DNA from: Ailurus styani
Taxonomy: Eukaryota > Chordata > Mammalia > Carnivora > Ailuridae
DNA: 64,000 nucleotides
Assembly: GCA_002007465.1 (NCBI GenBank)
Contig: LNAC01000273.1
Span: 319,643-383,642, forward strand
Direction of reading: 5' to 3'
The notes beneath the pieces are model-generated. The model did not search any database, was not told where the DNA came from, and was given only the letters and a program-made list of their open reading frames with translations. This document shows, one piece after another, positions 1-11,100 of this stretch. The position numbers and the translations under genes were made by a program. The first letter of the stretch is position 1; every line of letters begins with the position of its first letter.

Positions 1-240
1 GAATTTGAATAAGCCTCTGGATCAACTACCAATTTATAGAAATTTCAGAGAACAGAAGAATATAATGGATAATACCAGGAATGCAATCAATAAAATCCAA
101 ATTGAGGGATATCTGTTTAGGACAAATTATTACATTATTTATTTTATTCAACCAATTATAATAATAAAAATAGTGAGAGAGAGCTGGAAGGGAACTATGA
201 TTAAAGAGACTTCAAAGATTGAAAAATGGCAAAACTTAAA
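1..240 (+). repeat. Possible old L1-type LINE 3' region fragment
   Basis: The text resembles a common mammalian LINE 3' region pattern: a stretch about a terminal residue set, an 'atgcaatcaataaaatccaaa' type segment and A-rich continuation. The match is from memory and I cannot give a subfamily. An 88-codon ORF crosses it, but nothing suggests that it is coding. Confidence 0.3.
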
Positions 241-2125
241 TACTACAGTATTTAAGGAATCACTTGAGTGATACATTTCTCTTTCCATGTTGCTTGTTCT
301 TTTCACAGTAAGGTGTTCATGTGCTATTTGTGTAGTTAAATATAACATTAAAAGATAAAAAAAACTGAAACACAGGACATAGGGGGTGATTTGGCAGAAT
401 GGAAGTTCTAGATGTATATTAGAGTGGCAATCCCACTTATTAATAAAGCTGAAGATGGATTTATATTTATAAGGACATTGTGTCTAGGGTCACATAATTA
501 CATAGTTTCAGTTAAGAAACCATAGAAATGTAGCCTATTGCAAAACCAGTGAAATGAGTTAGCTTGTAAGTTTGTTTTCTCTCACAATCTTAAGCAGTCT
601 TGCTTTTTGTTCAGTTGGATTCCCAAATAGCACAGAGAATTTTTTTATTTGCTATCTCTGATCCTTGGCTCTAGATCCTAAGATAGTCGGACAGAATGGG
701 CATTAGCCGTGTACAGGGAAGTTATTAACTACTGAGGTGAAAATCTCCTGGTTGATAACAGGAGCATTCTGTTATTTGACTAATGCCAAAATCTGACAAA
801 CTGATGCCTAATATAATAAGCCTTCAGTTCTAAAGGACAATTGAGTTCAAGAGTGGGGGAACTTCACCATGACGGAGGAAATAGGCATCCTTTCAGTATT
901 TTTTATTCTCCACGTTTGCTTCAGGTCTTTTAAATCACATCTTTATTTGGTTGCTTCGTGTAAGGTCACAGAAAATTTTGCTTCCTGAAACACCGTTATA
1001 AACAAGTATCGGTGTTTCTTTAAGCTTACTGACCAGAGGAGTATCTGATTTGGGAGTAAGAATTTGTTAATCTGTTAGTAAGGCTCTGTCCCAATCCACA
1101 CTTACAAACTGTTTTCAACATATTCTTGGTTTGATATTTAGATGCTAACAGAGATGGTAGGAATTGTGCACTTGGATTTTTTTTTTTTTTCTAATTCTGG
1201 TAACTAGTAGAGAACTCTAAACTGAAATGAAGAAAGAAAGAAAAAAAAAACAACCCAGTGTGCATCTTCCCTTTTCCACGACCAACAATTTCTAAGCTAT
1301 TTTGCAAATATAGGACAGCTGCTTTATTGAGCTAAAAAAACACTACAAAATGTAATGATAGCACTTTGGACTCTATTCTGATCTCCCTTAAACTCCACAC
1401 AGCTTGGATTTTTCTGTAATTTTAATGAAAATGTGGCATGGCACATCTCTCTCATTTAAATTATGCACTGTCAGTATTTTCCTTCTTTGCAACTGAAGCA
1501 CTTCTTGGGAAACATGCCAGGTACAAGAAGGGAGGGTGAAAGCCGAAAATAGCAAATGGAGGTGGGGGTGGGGGAAGGAACCGGACTAAACAAACACACA
1601 CTCCATACAGCCATGTTTTTAAAGACTTGCAAATCACTGGGAAATGGGGTACAGAAGTTCAAGTAGGATTAAGGTAGCTTTAGCAAGCCTAAATGGGGCT
1701 AAACACAGGCCAAAGTAGGGCTACAAGTCAAACCTCGAAAACCCTGTTGATTTGTTAAAAACTAACACAAGATTTCATTCATTTTAATGTGATATCAAGA
1801 GTACATCTTATTACTACTTAGCGACATAGGGCTTGATAAAAGTCACTAGTGTTTCCCTATACCAGTGACAATTTCACAATTAAGAAAACCTTCTCCCTTC
1901 ACCTGTCATGCCCCTCTTTTATTTTCTAAGCAAGAATCTGTCATTCCTTCATTTAACCAGTATTTGCTGAGTGAAGAGCTTGAGTGAAGAACAAGACAGA
2001 GAGGGTCTCAGGTTACTATCATGGAAGTTCCAAGTTCATCTTTTGTAGAATTCACATAAACACAGAATAATTCCTTTGGGGAGAGGTGATTAAAAAAAGA
2101 AGAATAGGCACCATATTTATATCAG
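241..2125. other. Unassigned AT-rich non-coding stretch
   Basis: I recognise no gene, SINE, L2 or MIR here. There is a T-run near 1179-1192 and an A-run near 1240-1250. A G-rich piece at about 1559-1577 has only two long G runs. The ORFs are short and do not resemble known proteins. Confidence 0.5.
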
Positions 2126-2129
2126 TGAG

Positions 2130-2315
2130 AATTTGGTACCATTTTGTAAATCACTTTTCACACTTAATTCTCATGTTAACCCAGCATGATAAGTTTGTTA
2201 TTAGCCTGTTTTACAGATGAGGGAGGAGTTTCAGAAAAGTTAAGGAAATTGCTGATTATCATTGCTTAGTAGCAGAGCTACGGACTGAAATTTGGGTCTT
2301 CTGACTGGGAGTTAG
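2130..2315 (-). repeat. MIR SINE, - strand
   Basis: The text reads as the reverse complement of MIR. It has a 'tttcacacttaattctcatg' type 3' part, the core 'ttttacagatgagg', then a 'gcagagct...tttgggtcttctgac' 5' part. The copy is diverged and lies back to back with a + strand MIR. Confidence 0.75.
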
Positions 2316-2325
2316 TGTTTTTCTC

Positions 2326-2530
2326 ATGATGGTGTGGTGGTTGAGAACATGGCCTCTTGGATCCAAAGGATTTGGGTTTGATTCAGGTCTGCTTCTTACC
2401 ATGACCTTGAGCAAGTTATTTAATAGTTCTAAGCCTGTTTTCTCTAAAAATGGAGATCATGATAGAATATCCCTCGGAGGGTTGCAGGCAAGAGTAAATA
2501 ATAAAAGATTTGTGCTTAGTACAAAATCCA
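2326..2530 (+). repeat. MIR SINE, + strand
   Basis: The MIR order is clear: a 'gtggtggttgagaacatgg' head, 'gggtttgattcaggtctgct', 'accttgagcaagttattta', then a degraded 'gttttctctaaaaatgg' core and a 3' part rich in 'aataataaa'. A 73-codon ORF here only reflects the repeat. Confidence 0.85.
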
Positions 2531-4680
2531 GACTCAGAAAGGGTTAACTAGGAGAGATCAATCCATCCTTCCAACAGGATCAGAAATATCCAGTTAACGT
2601 TCTTACAGAATTCTTTGAAAACAAAGAAAGTTCAGGTGAGTGAAATAAAAGAAACGAGATGTTCTAGGAAAAGAGAAATGGAAATTCACCACTAGTGTAT
2701 CTTCCTGGTCAGAACAAGTGTTGGGAGTAGGTAGGGGTGTCCAAGGAAATCTGGGATCTCAGCACAAAAATACCTTTTCCAGCTTTTGAGAGATTCCTTT
2801 AGGATAAATCAACAGATGTTTTACAATGCAGATCTTTGAGAGTTGGAGGAGCAAAGGGATAGTGTTTCTCAGTGATCGGCCTTTTATAAATTATTTTAAT
2901 CCAATAATGTCTTATTGGAGATCTCCTGCACAGCCAGGAGAAGGAAGAGGGTTTTCGTGCACGTTGGGTAGGGTAAAATGTAGAAGAGATAGAACTGGGT
3001 AGAAGGTAGATCGCTTCTGGCCAGGATGGTGGAAGCCTGAGGGCCCCAGGTGCTTGGGTGATAAGAGGCAGGGCATTCCAAAAGAGGGAAGAAGAATCTG
3101 GAAAATGTGGGAGAGCTCAAAAGAAGCTTCCTTTGTTTAGCAATTGAGGTTGGGATTGTTAACTGCTTGGTGTCAGTAAAAATCATCTCCCGTCTTGCCT
3201 TTGGCACTGCTGCCATGGTGCTCATGCCTGAACTGGGGTACTTGGTCAGAGCAAACCCTCCAGTACAGCCCAACACCCTGGTCCCAAGTGTCCAAGGACT
3301 GTGCGGACAAACACTTGTCCAGTAGGATGATCAGACTCCTGGGGAATGCGGAGCTGATTTTCTCCCTGATACCTGCTTGCATTCATTATTTAAATTATAC
3401 CTTTACATATCTTCTCTGAAATATGTCAAGCTAGGAAGCCCAGGAGTACCTCCTCCCCACTACCACTAAAAGCTTTAGTTAGAATGAAACTGGAGGCTTA
3501 TAGAAATGTCACTCTGTAACATGTATCCTAAGAGCTGTGGGAAGCCCCCAGCTAACCCATCCTTCAAGGAAGATCAGAAATTAGGTTCTCTTTAGAGCCT
3601 ATTAACTCTTCATTCCCCTCTTCCTATCTACTGCAATCCTTCCCCATGACATTACATTGTAACTGCAATTAACCATAGTATTTATGTGAGATCTTGTGCC
3701 CAGTCTTTTGGGAGACGGAAGATTTCCTTTGTTTTGCCTCAGCAAAGAATGATTTATAAAGGGTTAGATTCCAACATCAGTGGTGTGAAGCCACAGTTAA
3801 GAGGGAGGTGGGTAGCCAAAAACAGCACCTTGGGACAGAGATCCCCAAACTGAGCCCAGAGTTCTGGGTTTGAATTCTATCTGGACTTCAGCTACCTGGT
3901 CTACAAAATGAACGAGTCAGATTCGGTTGGTCTGTGGTCCTAATCCTCTGAGTTGGCATGATCCAGTCATCCTTGCAATCAAGGTGATTTCAAATTCAGA
4001 TTTTAAATTAGCGGCCACAGCCCCTTGATTCTCATCTCACTGCGTGTTCTGAGCTATAACAAGCATTTGCTCTGAAATCCCTCTCCTTCAGCCTCTATTT
4101 AGAAGCCCAAATCCCTGCCTGCTAACTTTCTGACTGCTCTTATCATCCCCCACGTTTGGTTTGCTTTGCATTTTGCCACCCAGTGACCCACATCTAAATC
4201 GGTGGAGGCTGCGTGACAAGAAAAAAGGCAGAAAGTGAAGTCATAGCTGAACTGTAGATCAATGGCTGCAATTTCACCCCAGAGCAGGGCTGTGCTTCTG
4301 CAAGGACTAAGATTTATTGGTTTCAACACACGAAGATGTAAAATGTGCTGTTATCATCTCCCCAGAATGTGTACTGGCACCAGCCTGGGGAAATTGCGAG
4401 GAATAGCAACTTCCTGGCTGCTCTGTCGGGCTTACCATCCATTTTGTGAGTCCAAATTCCAGTACCTTACCTATCGATAGATGCCGTTTTGTCGGGAGTG
4501 AACCTCGAAACTTATGCATTGTGAGGGACATTGATACGACTAATGTTCTAGTTTAGATACTTGCATATTTAAATAAAGTGAAATCTCATGGTATTCGGGG
4601 TTCTGCATTGAAAGACAACATAAACTCTCATTTATGTATTCACTTAAAATGCAGTACTTCAACCTGCTAGCTGTGATACA
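2531..4680. other. Unassigned non-coding stretch
   Basis: I see no recognisable repeat or gene. Overlapping ORFs of 69-126 codons on both strands at about 2900-3420 share the same DNA and have no visible domain. The part at 4160-4560 is free of known repeats and has a mixed base composition. It could be conserved non-coding DNA, but I cannot test that here. Confidence 0.45.
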
Positions 4681-4682
4681 CC

Positions 4683-4728
4683 GTAAAATGAAGAAGGCAG
4701 AGTACATGCAAGGTAGAATCCAGATTTA
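4683..4728. repeat. 46-nt flank, first copy of a direct repeat around a gapped SINE
   Basis: These 46 bases recur exactly at 4816-4861. They lie directly before the SINE T-run. The length is well above a normal SINE target-site duplication. Confidence 0.9.
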
Positions 4729-4813
4729 TTTTTTTTTTTATTTATTTTTTTTTAAAGCTTTTTTTTTTTTTAAGATTTTATTTATTTATTTCACAGAGGG
4801 AGAGAGATCACAA
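4729..4813 (-). mobile_element. CanSINE, - strand, cut off by an assembly gap
   Basis: A long T-rich tail is followed by 'aagattttatttatttattt' and 'gagagagatcacaa', which is the 3' end of a young - strand CanSINE. The body and head are missing. The sequence stops at the N of position 4814 and the left flank then starts again. The missing part would be roughly 130-150 bp by comparison with the complete copy at 28909-29109. Confidence 0.9.
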
Positions 4814-4814
4814 N
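4814..4814. other. Single-N assembly gap
   Basis: One N lies between the truncated SINE and the second copy of its left flank. It is one of two such sites in the window; the other is at 47770. Confidence 0.95.
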
Positions 4815-4815
4815 T

Positions 4816-4861
4816 GTAAAATGAAGAAGGCAGAGTACATGCAAGGTAGAATCCAGATTTA
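4816..4861. repeat. 46-nt flank, second copy of a direct repeat around a gapped SINE
   Basis: This is identical to 4683-4728. It runs straight on into the right flank with no SINE between them, as an empty allele would. The base just before it is t, where the first copy has c. Confidence 0.9.
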
Positions 4862-5059
4862 AACTCAGAAAGATTTTATGTAAATTTTGTTGGTGGAGCT
4901 AAGTTTACCCTAAACATGGTATTTGTTTTCTCTGAGCTTCCACATTCTCTTGGGAACAACAATATTTATCTCACAAGATCTTTGTGAATATAAATGTGAC
5001 TCTCAGGTATGTGTAGGTATTCAAAAATATTGTTTTATTTGTTGATTGATTTAATAACA

Positions 5060-5232
5060 ATTACAGCCCCTATTTACAGTTGATAAAAGGACTTTTGCAT
5101 ATTGCACAACATTTTAATCTTTTACCACCCTGTGAGGCTAATAAGGCATTTTACCTTCATTTAAGAGAAATTTGAGGTCCAGAGTGATTGGAGTCAGATA
5201 ATTTCTTCAAACCGAATCTGTGACCCAAAGGC
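5060..5232 (-). repeat. MIR-like SINE, - strand
   Basis: The order fits a diverged reverse-complement MIR: an 'acattttaatcttttaccaccctgtgagg' type part, then 'ttaccttcatttaagagaaatttgaggtcc', then 'gtgattgga'. The match is weaker than for the other MIR copies. Confidence 0.55.
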
Positions 5233-5264
5233 ATATTTGTTAGCATATTTGCTAACAAAAGATT

Positions 5265-5445
5265 TGGAAGAGCTTTATTTGTTTTTATTTATTTTTAAGG
5301 TTTTATTTATTTATTTATTTATTAAAATATTTTATTTTAAAGCAATCTCTGCACCCAAAGCGGGGCTTGAACTCATAGCCCTGAGATCAAGGGTTGCATG
5401 TTCTACTGTCTGAGCCCACCAGGCACTCCCTGGAAGAGCTTTATT
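5265..5445 (-). mobile_element. Old CanSINE, - strand, with 15-bp TSD
   Basis: The body at 5280-5430 has the older carnivore SINE layout with the CT-rich part missing: T/A-rich tail, 'aatctctgcacccaaagcgg', 'gagatcaagggttgcatg', 'gtctgagccca'. It is flanked by an exact duplication of tggaagagctttatt at 5265-5279 and 5431-5445. Confidence 0.93.
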
Positions 5446-6119
5446 AATCCAAGAATGGACCTGCTGAGTGGTTGAAATGTTTGTCTCCTCTTATAAACTT
5501 GGAGAAAATATTTCTGATCTATAAATATACAACCACACCTCAATGGGGTTCCTGTTAATATAAAAGAATTTTGTTGCAGAATTCTAGCTTCTCATCTTCC
5601 CTCAATAGTCATACCATGTTGCCTTTCAGAAAAGAGTTTAGTGCATTTGCTACTTGAAAAATTCTCTGATACTGAGATGATCTGAATAGCAATTGGCATA
5701 AACAAGTGTTTTCTACCCAGAACATCATGATTTTCCACACATCAATAAGTCATTCCTAGTGGATCTTGTCTAAGACCTTTAATAGTGTGATTTCTGGAGC
5801 TATGAAAAACCCCTCATCCAAGAAATAATTCTCCTCTTATATAATTTTTAAAATTACTCTACGGTCTTTTATTTTGCAATTAGATATGACATTTGGAATG
5901 CAAATATCCATAAGAATAGTAGCTAGTTGACTTACATTTGTAAGGAGGCAAGTGATACCAGATTCTTTCCTGAGGAAAGGTTTACTAGAAGGGCACTAAC
6001 CAAACTTCTGCAGGGGAGTTGGTAGGGATAGAGACCAGAAACTGTGATGGGGGAAGGTCTAGTACAGAAAAGAATGGTTGAAATCAAGGATGAGATAACA
6101 TTTTTACCCCTTAGTTTGA
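5446..6119. other. Unassigned AT-rich stretch
   Basis: I recognise no gene or repeat. The ORFs are below 60 codons. Confidence 0.45.
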
Positions 6120-6294
6120 CTTGTTTGATAGTATCAAATATTGGTTAGGGTGTGGGGTTCTCTCAGACTTTGCTGGTAAGAAGAGTGAATTGGTTTGGTG
6201 TCTTCTGTTAAAAATAAATTTCATCTTAATATCTAACCAAAGGAACACTATACCTATGAACAAAGACACGCATGCTAGGATGTCCAATGTATCG

Positions 6295-6456
6295 TTTTTT
6301 AAAAGAAAAAGATTTTATTTATTTATTTGTGAGAGACAGCACAAATGAGGGAAAGGGACAGAGGGAGAAGCAGACTCCCTGCTGAGCAGGGAGCCTTATG
6401 TGGGGCTCAGCCCCAGGACGGCAGATGCCCAGACAACTGAGCCACCCAGGCACCCC
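6295..6456 (-). mobile_element. CanSINE, - strand
   Basis: It starts with a T-rich tail and 'gattttatttatttatttg', continues with 'gagaagcagactccctgc' and ends at 'gccacccaggcacccc'. It interrupts the L1 fragment. I could not define a clear target-site duplication. Confidence 0.93.
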
Positions 6457-6661
6457 TGCAGCATTCTTCATTATAGGAAAAGAGAAAAGGAGCTGTCTAA
6501 CTGTCCAGCAAAGGAAGATTATTTCACAGGATAGAGTACATTCATATTATGACATACTAGGTAGTAGTTGTAGAGAATAAAGACAATCAATATATACTGA
6601 TATAGAAAAAGAGTTACTAGATATTGTGAAATTTAAAAAATGGTATCTCTCCCTTAAATCC

Positions 6662-6700
<39 letters not shown>

Positions 6701-6732
6701 ATACATACACATATATATATATATATATATAT
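6662..6732. repeat. Compound microsatellite (TA)n(TG)n(CA)(TA)n
   Basis: A TA run leads into about ten TG units, then 'atacatacacatatat', then another TA run. The order makes an imperfect palindrome of alternating pyrimidine and purine. Confidence 0.97.
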
Positions 6733-6794
6733 GGAAATGCACAGAAATATACTAGAAGACATTAAAATAGATAAAAGTGATGACCTCTAGGTCT

Positions 6795-7018
6795 AAGATT
6801 GGGCAGTAAGGGCACCTGGGTGGCTCAGTGGGTTAAGCCTTTGACTTCAGCTCAGGTCATGATCTCAGGGTCCTGGGATGGAGTTCCACATCAGGCTCTC
6901 AGCTCAGCAGGGAGCCTGCTTCCCCCTCTCTCTCTGCCTGCCTCTCTGCCTACTTGTGATCTCTCTCTCTCTGTCAAATAAATAAATAAAATCTTTAAAA
7001 ATAAAAAGATTGGGGAGT
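6795..7018 (+). mobile_element. CanSINE, + strand, with near-exact TSD
   Basis: The SINE body at 6810-7004 has a 'gggcacctgggtggctcag' head and the 'ctgcctgcctctctgccta' variant. The tail is AAATAAATAAATAAAATC. The flanks are aagattgggcagta and aagattggggagta. A 60-codon ORF here reflects the SINE. Confidence 0.96.
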
Positions 7019-7100
7019 AGTAGTTGAAGATTTTAGAACCGTAATGTTCGATTTTCCTATTGGAATGTACTCACATATTAGAAAAAGAAGGAATGCACTG

Positions 7101-7714
7101 TACATGTATTAACACCTACTTGATAGGCACTCTGAAATATCAAAAATGAATCATTGAATGTGAGAGCTACAAGGGACTCAAAAGGTTTTAAGCACAAGCC
7201 ACCCTTTTCTTCTTAAGTATGAAGAATCTGCTGAAGGTCACATTGCTTATTAGTGCTCCAAGTGGAGTGCTATCTCTGATCTCCTGACTTTAGTTCTAGC
7301 ACCTCTTCTACAATGTGGGGCTCACTCTCAGGATGCCAGTATGTCTTGCTAAAATCCCCTGCTGTGCAAATGCAAGATGCTATTACTCTTATGGAGATAG
7401 GGTGAAGGGTTAGGGCAGGGACAAACTTTGAGAAAGGGTGACTTCAAGGACAAAAGCTGACAACCTGATTCACACACGTTCAGACTGGTTAGAAGAGTCT
7501 ATTTTATACCTTCTTTTAAAATTTTCAACTATAAGAGCAGGAACTACTGAGAAGTGTGGGACATTAAGGCAAAAGAATGGCTCTTAGATGTCTTCTTTGT
7601 GGCTTTTCCACTTTAATACTATCAGCCCAAGCTCTGATAGCAATAAAATGAAAACGGCTTTTGCAAAGTAAATTTATTAAATTTTGTTTAATTAAACAAC
7701 TAAAAGAAATTCAA
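7101..7714. other. Unassigned stretch
   Basis: I recognise no gene. Fragments such as 'aagtatgaagaatctgctgaaggtcac' at about 7215 hint at a MIR remnant, but not strongly enough to call. Confidence 0.4.
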
Positions 7715-7922
7715 TTGTAATGTGGTGGAAAGTGCATTCCAGATAAAGAAATCTGGGTTATATCTCAGTCTGCCCCTTAAAAGTTGCATGAAAAATCTGA
7801 ATATACTATAGGAAGAATGATATTTTCTTATCCAGGTTGCTGGTAAAAATAAATATGATAAAATGTTTGACAATAGCTGCCACATTGATAAAAGTGCACA
7901 ATAAATTCTTGTTGAATTGAAC
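7715..7922 (+). repeat. MIR, + strand, diverged
   Basis: It begins with 'gtggtggaaagtgcattcc', continues with 'atctgggttatatctcagtc', and ends with 'gtgcacaataaattcttgtt', in the order expected for MIR. The 113-codon ORF on the other strand is a by-product. Confidence 0.65.
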
Positions 7923-8084
7923 TCTATAATGCCATTCCTCAGTACTCTTGTGTGAGAACTTCTGCAAATTAAAAACAAAGAGGAAGATGAGATACAGAGA
8001 GGATAACAGAGATGCTGTAGCATACTTTGGAGAACTGACACGAAGAATCAGACTTTTGGAACTTATAGAAATTTAGATACATTT

Positions 8085-8190
8085 TCAGTGATTCCAACAG
8101 CCTCCTTTTACAAATAAGGAAATGGAGAGCCCAAGAGGTTCAATGACTTGCCTACAGTCATTCAGTTGGAGACAGGGAGGTCTCCACAGT
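8085..8190 (-). repeat. MIR core fragment, - strand
   Basis: The core 'ccttttacaaataaggaaatgg' type signal, followed by 'aagaggttcaatgacttgcc' and 'cattcagttgg', fits the central MIR part in reverse. Confidence 0.6.
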
Positions 8191-9956
8191 TTCACTCAGT
8201 TGCTTTATTTTTCAGGAAGTTCAGTGATGGGTTCTTTTGAAAGTAAGAATGTAGCCAGCCCATTTGCTTCCCTAAAGGATGCCAGAAAATAATCAACTGT
8301 GAAACTGTGTATAAATGGGTGCTCAGTGAGTGAGAGGATTATATGCTTTACCCCGACAATGTGCTATCAACTCCTTAACTGTTTGTTAGATCATCAAATT
8401 GACCTACAGCTCTTACTACCAATATATGTACCTCAAGGTCTCCTGGTTAAAAATATGAATGGAAGAAGAAAAGTTAAAGACTTGGAAATGGAACTTGGGC
8501 TGGTTCAAGTTCTTTGATGCCACTTAACTTATTCTACCACCAGAAAACTGGTCTTCATATTTAAAAAAAAAAAAAATTCCCAATTAATTTTTCTCAATGG
8601 GGTTGCCAGATATTCAGTAACTAGAATTTTATAGTCCTGTATTTTAGCTTTTTTCTGGTAAAATGAAAAAAATATGGAGCATGTGAAGTTTAAAAAAATT
8701 ATTTAGACTTTTTAAAAATTTGAATTAAAAACCTGTGTATGATAATAACTTTGGTATGTAGACAAATGCGGTGCCTTTCATAAGGTGCTTCCTTAGGCCA
8801 ACAAATGACATTCACTAGTGTTGATGAGGAAGAATTTCCTCTACCATTCAAGGTCTTTCTAGTGGGACTAAGAATCAAGCTGACATGAGACAGACTAACA
8901 GGAGAAAATCAAGTTTAATGGAATCCACACAGACATGGAAATTCCAAAGACACGGTGATAACATGATGCTTATATGAGCTAAGGAGGAGGGTAGAGATCT
9001 GAGGATACAAAAAGGAGAAAGACCATTAGTGGGAAGAGGAGAGGAGATATTTGGAAAACACAGGTTGCCCTATTATGTGGATAAATTTATTAAGTAAAAA
9101 GAAATTTCTGTTAAAGCTCTCTTTTTAATACAGGTAGGTAGTTGAGGGGGTGGTAAAGAACTTCTCTTGAATCTGCTAAGTTTTGATTGCTTTTAACTCA
9201 AAATAGTATTCATGCCAAAGTGGCCCATCTTGGGGCACCTGCCCTTGTGCCCAACACTAGTTACATTACTGTATGTTTAATTTTAAGTAAATTTTTCATA
9301 ATTGCTTTAGAAATCTTCATGATTTCACTCTTAAATGCTTCCATGGGGAAAAAAATTCAATTTTCAATGTACGAACCATGTGTGGACTGACTATATAAAA
9401 TAAATTCAAACTGAAATTTTGACTTTTCTTCAAAATACCATGAAGTTGCTGAAAATAATTATTTTTAAGAAGAATATAACATAAGCAAATATCTTACGAA
9501 CAGCAAATAAAAATATCAGCTGAAATAAACAGTAGTTTTTAAAATGTTAAATTTTTTATTCACCACCTCCCCTTCGCCAAGTCCCTTATTTTTGAGGAGG
9601 ACATCTGGAAATCCTATTCTTTAGCTTCAGTAGAAACTCCTTCCAGCTCTTTTTCAGCTGTGCTAAATAGAAAAAAGGGCCCTTGGAATCAGGCCAATAT
9701 GGTTTCAAATTTTTTCCCCACTACTTACTAGCTGGATCAAATTATTTTACTTCTCAATTTTCTCTTCAGAAATTGAAAATTATAATTCTTACCTTGAAGG
9801 GTTTTGGTTTTTTCCCCCCCAGGATTAAAGGAAAGAGAAATAGTCACTCATTTACCTTCTAGGCACACAAAGTCCTATGAAAAGAATTTAGCATGGTACC
9901 TGATTAGGAAATGTGCTCAGGATTTGAAATACCATCTTCTTCCTCATGGGTCAGCA
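8191..9956. other. Unassigned stretch, with a possible LTR-like repeat at about 8860-9240
   Basis: The text from about 8875 has 'gacatgagacagactaacag' and 'aaatcaagtttaatgga', which recall a dispersed mammalian LTR-like repeat that I cannot name. The end may be near 'cttggggcacctgcccttgt' at about 9230. The rest shows only A/T-rich DNA with no gene. Confidence 0.3.
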
Positions 9957-10191
9957 CAGTGTTTCCCAACCTCATTTCAAAAAACTCTAAAAAGGATATC
10001 AGAGTCAAGTAGGTTTGGGGGAACACCACTTACTTGGTCCCTCTCTTTGGTATAAGAAAATGCACATTAGATATTAAAGGTTCTAAGGAGACTTAACGTG
10101 GTGTTTTCTACTCTTCTTTGAGCACAGATTTTCTTTAATCTCTAGAGAACATAAGTTAATGGTTCTAGGGAACTCAGTTTGGGGAAAACTG
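9957..10191 (+). mobile_element. hAT-type non-autonomous DNA transposon fragment
   Basis: The element starts with 'cagtgtttcccaacct' and ends with 'cagtttggggaaaactg'. These behave as terminal inverted repeats typical of small hAT-Charlie elements. The inner 'gaacaccac' and 'gtggtgtt' also form an inverted pair. The family is not resolved. Confidence 0.55.
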
Positions 10192-10905
10192 GGCCAGAAA
10201 ATGGGGAAGTATGGGTAATGGCTTTAAGGCTCCTAAGAACAGGGGAAAAGCTTAGGAAAAAAAAGATAGGGATAGCTTGTGTCGCCGTCCATTCCCATTA
10301 GAGTTTCCTCTCTTTTTCCAATTAGATTATGGGTCCCTTAGAGGAAGGCTTTCAGACTTTCCCATCTAAGTACCCCTAAAGCAAGGGACATTGAACACTC
10401 ATTTTATCATGAAAGCCCATGAGAACCTCCATGTTACTTCATAATATATCTGTTTGTTTAAATATAAAAATAAAAATTTTAATTATTGAAAAGTAAATGA
10501 TTTCATGCTTTCCTACACATATGCATACATGTACTTTTTTCTGATATAATTTATATTCCTGGATGCCGTGTCATATTTCATGCTTATTGGATATATAAAC
10601 ACAGACTCCCTGTACAATATCAAGCAGTCCTGGGAGGAGTACATGTACCCCAGGGCGAGAGAGAAGGCCTTAAGTCAGTCAGTCAGTCAGACTGCTTTCT
10701 CTAGTCTGGGTACTGTTTTTAGAGCTGAGCAACGAGGCACAAAGAGTTTGTGCCTTTAAAGAATTCTTACAGCCTTGTATGTCATGGATGCTGGCGGGGT
10801 CGGGGGGTTGTGTGCTGAACATGAGGAGGGGATAAGTGAGACAGCCAGTAAACTCATAAAATGATAAATAAGATAAGTTTTATCACTGAATATTAATGTT
10901 ATGAA
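10192..10905. other. Unassigned stretch with a short (AGTC)n tract
   Basis: I recognise no gene or large repeat. A short AGTC tetranucleotide array lies at about 10671-10691. The 63-codon ORF that crosses it has no recognisable features. Confidence 0.5.
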
Positions 10906-11100
10906 GAAGATATGAGAGTGATGGAGTGACTGGTGGAAGCTATTTGAGCCAGACTACCAGGGAAGCTCTTTGAAGAAGAGCATTCAGGTTGAAGCCCACT
11001 GATAAGAAGGATGCCATGCAAAGGTTTGAGTGAAGAGATTTTTAAATTGAAGGGAGAACAATTTGCCAAAGCCCAAGGATAGGAAGTGGCTTGACATGTG
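10906..11100 (+). repeat. Ancient interspersed repeat, first half
   Basis: The text 'gggaagctctttgaagaaga', 'gcattcaggttgaagcccac', 'caatttgccaaagcccaagg' follows a widespread mammalian repeat whose name I cannot give with confidence. The second half appears at about 11630-11900. Confidence 0.45.

Larger units (their letters stand above)
6120..7100 (+). mobile_element. Old L1 3' region, + strand, interrupted by two SINEs
   Basis: The pieces 6120-6294, 6457-6809 and 7005-7100 read in order like the end of a mammalian L1. There is a 'gcattcttcattatagg' segment, a 'ggatagagtacattcatatt' segment, a 'tgcacagaaatatactag' segment and a 'gtgatgacctctaggt' segment. A TA/TG microsatellite sits in the 3' part. 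No open reading frame remains. Confidence 0.6.

Noticed and set aside
1559..1577. G-quadruplex at the G-rich piece
   Set aside because: Only two long G runs are present.
2896..3419. Overlapping ORFs of 69-126 codons as a gene
   Set aside because: They occur on both strands of the same DNA with no domain or splice signal.
4683..4861. 46-bp target-site duplication
   Set aside because: It is too long for a SINE target duplication and adjoins an N, so a haplotype join or assembly overlap is more likely.
6810..6885. tRNA gene
   Set aside because: The tRNA-like head belongs to the CanSINE. It has no complete cloverleaf and is followed by the SINE body. The same holds for the other SINE heads.
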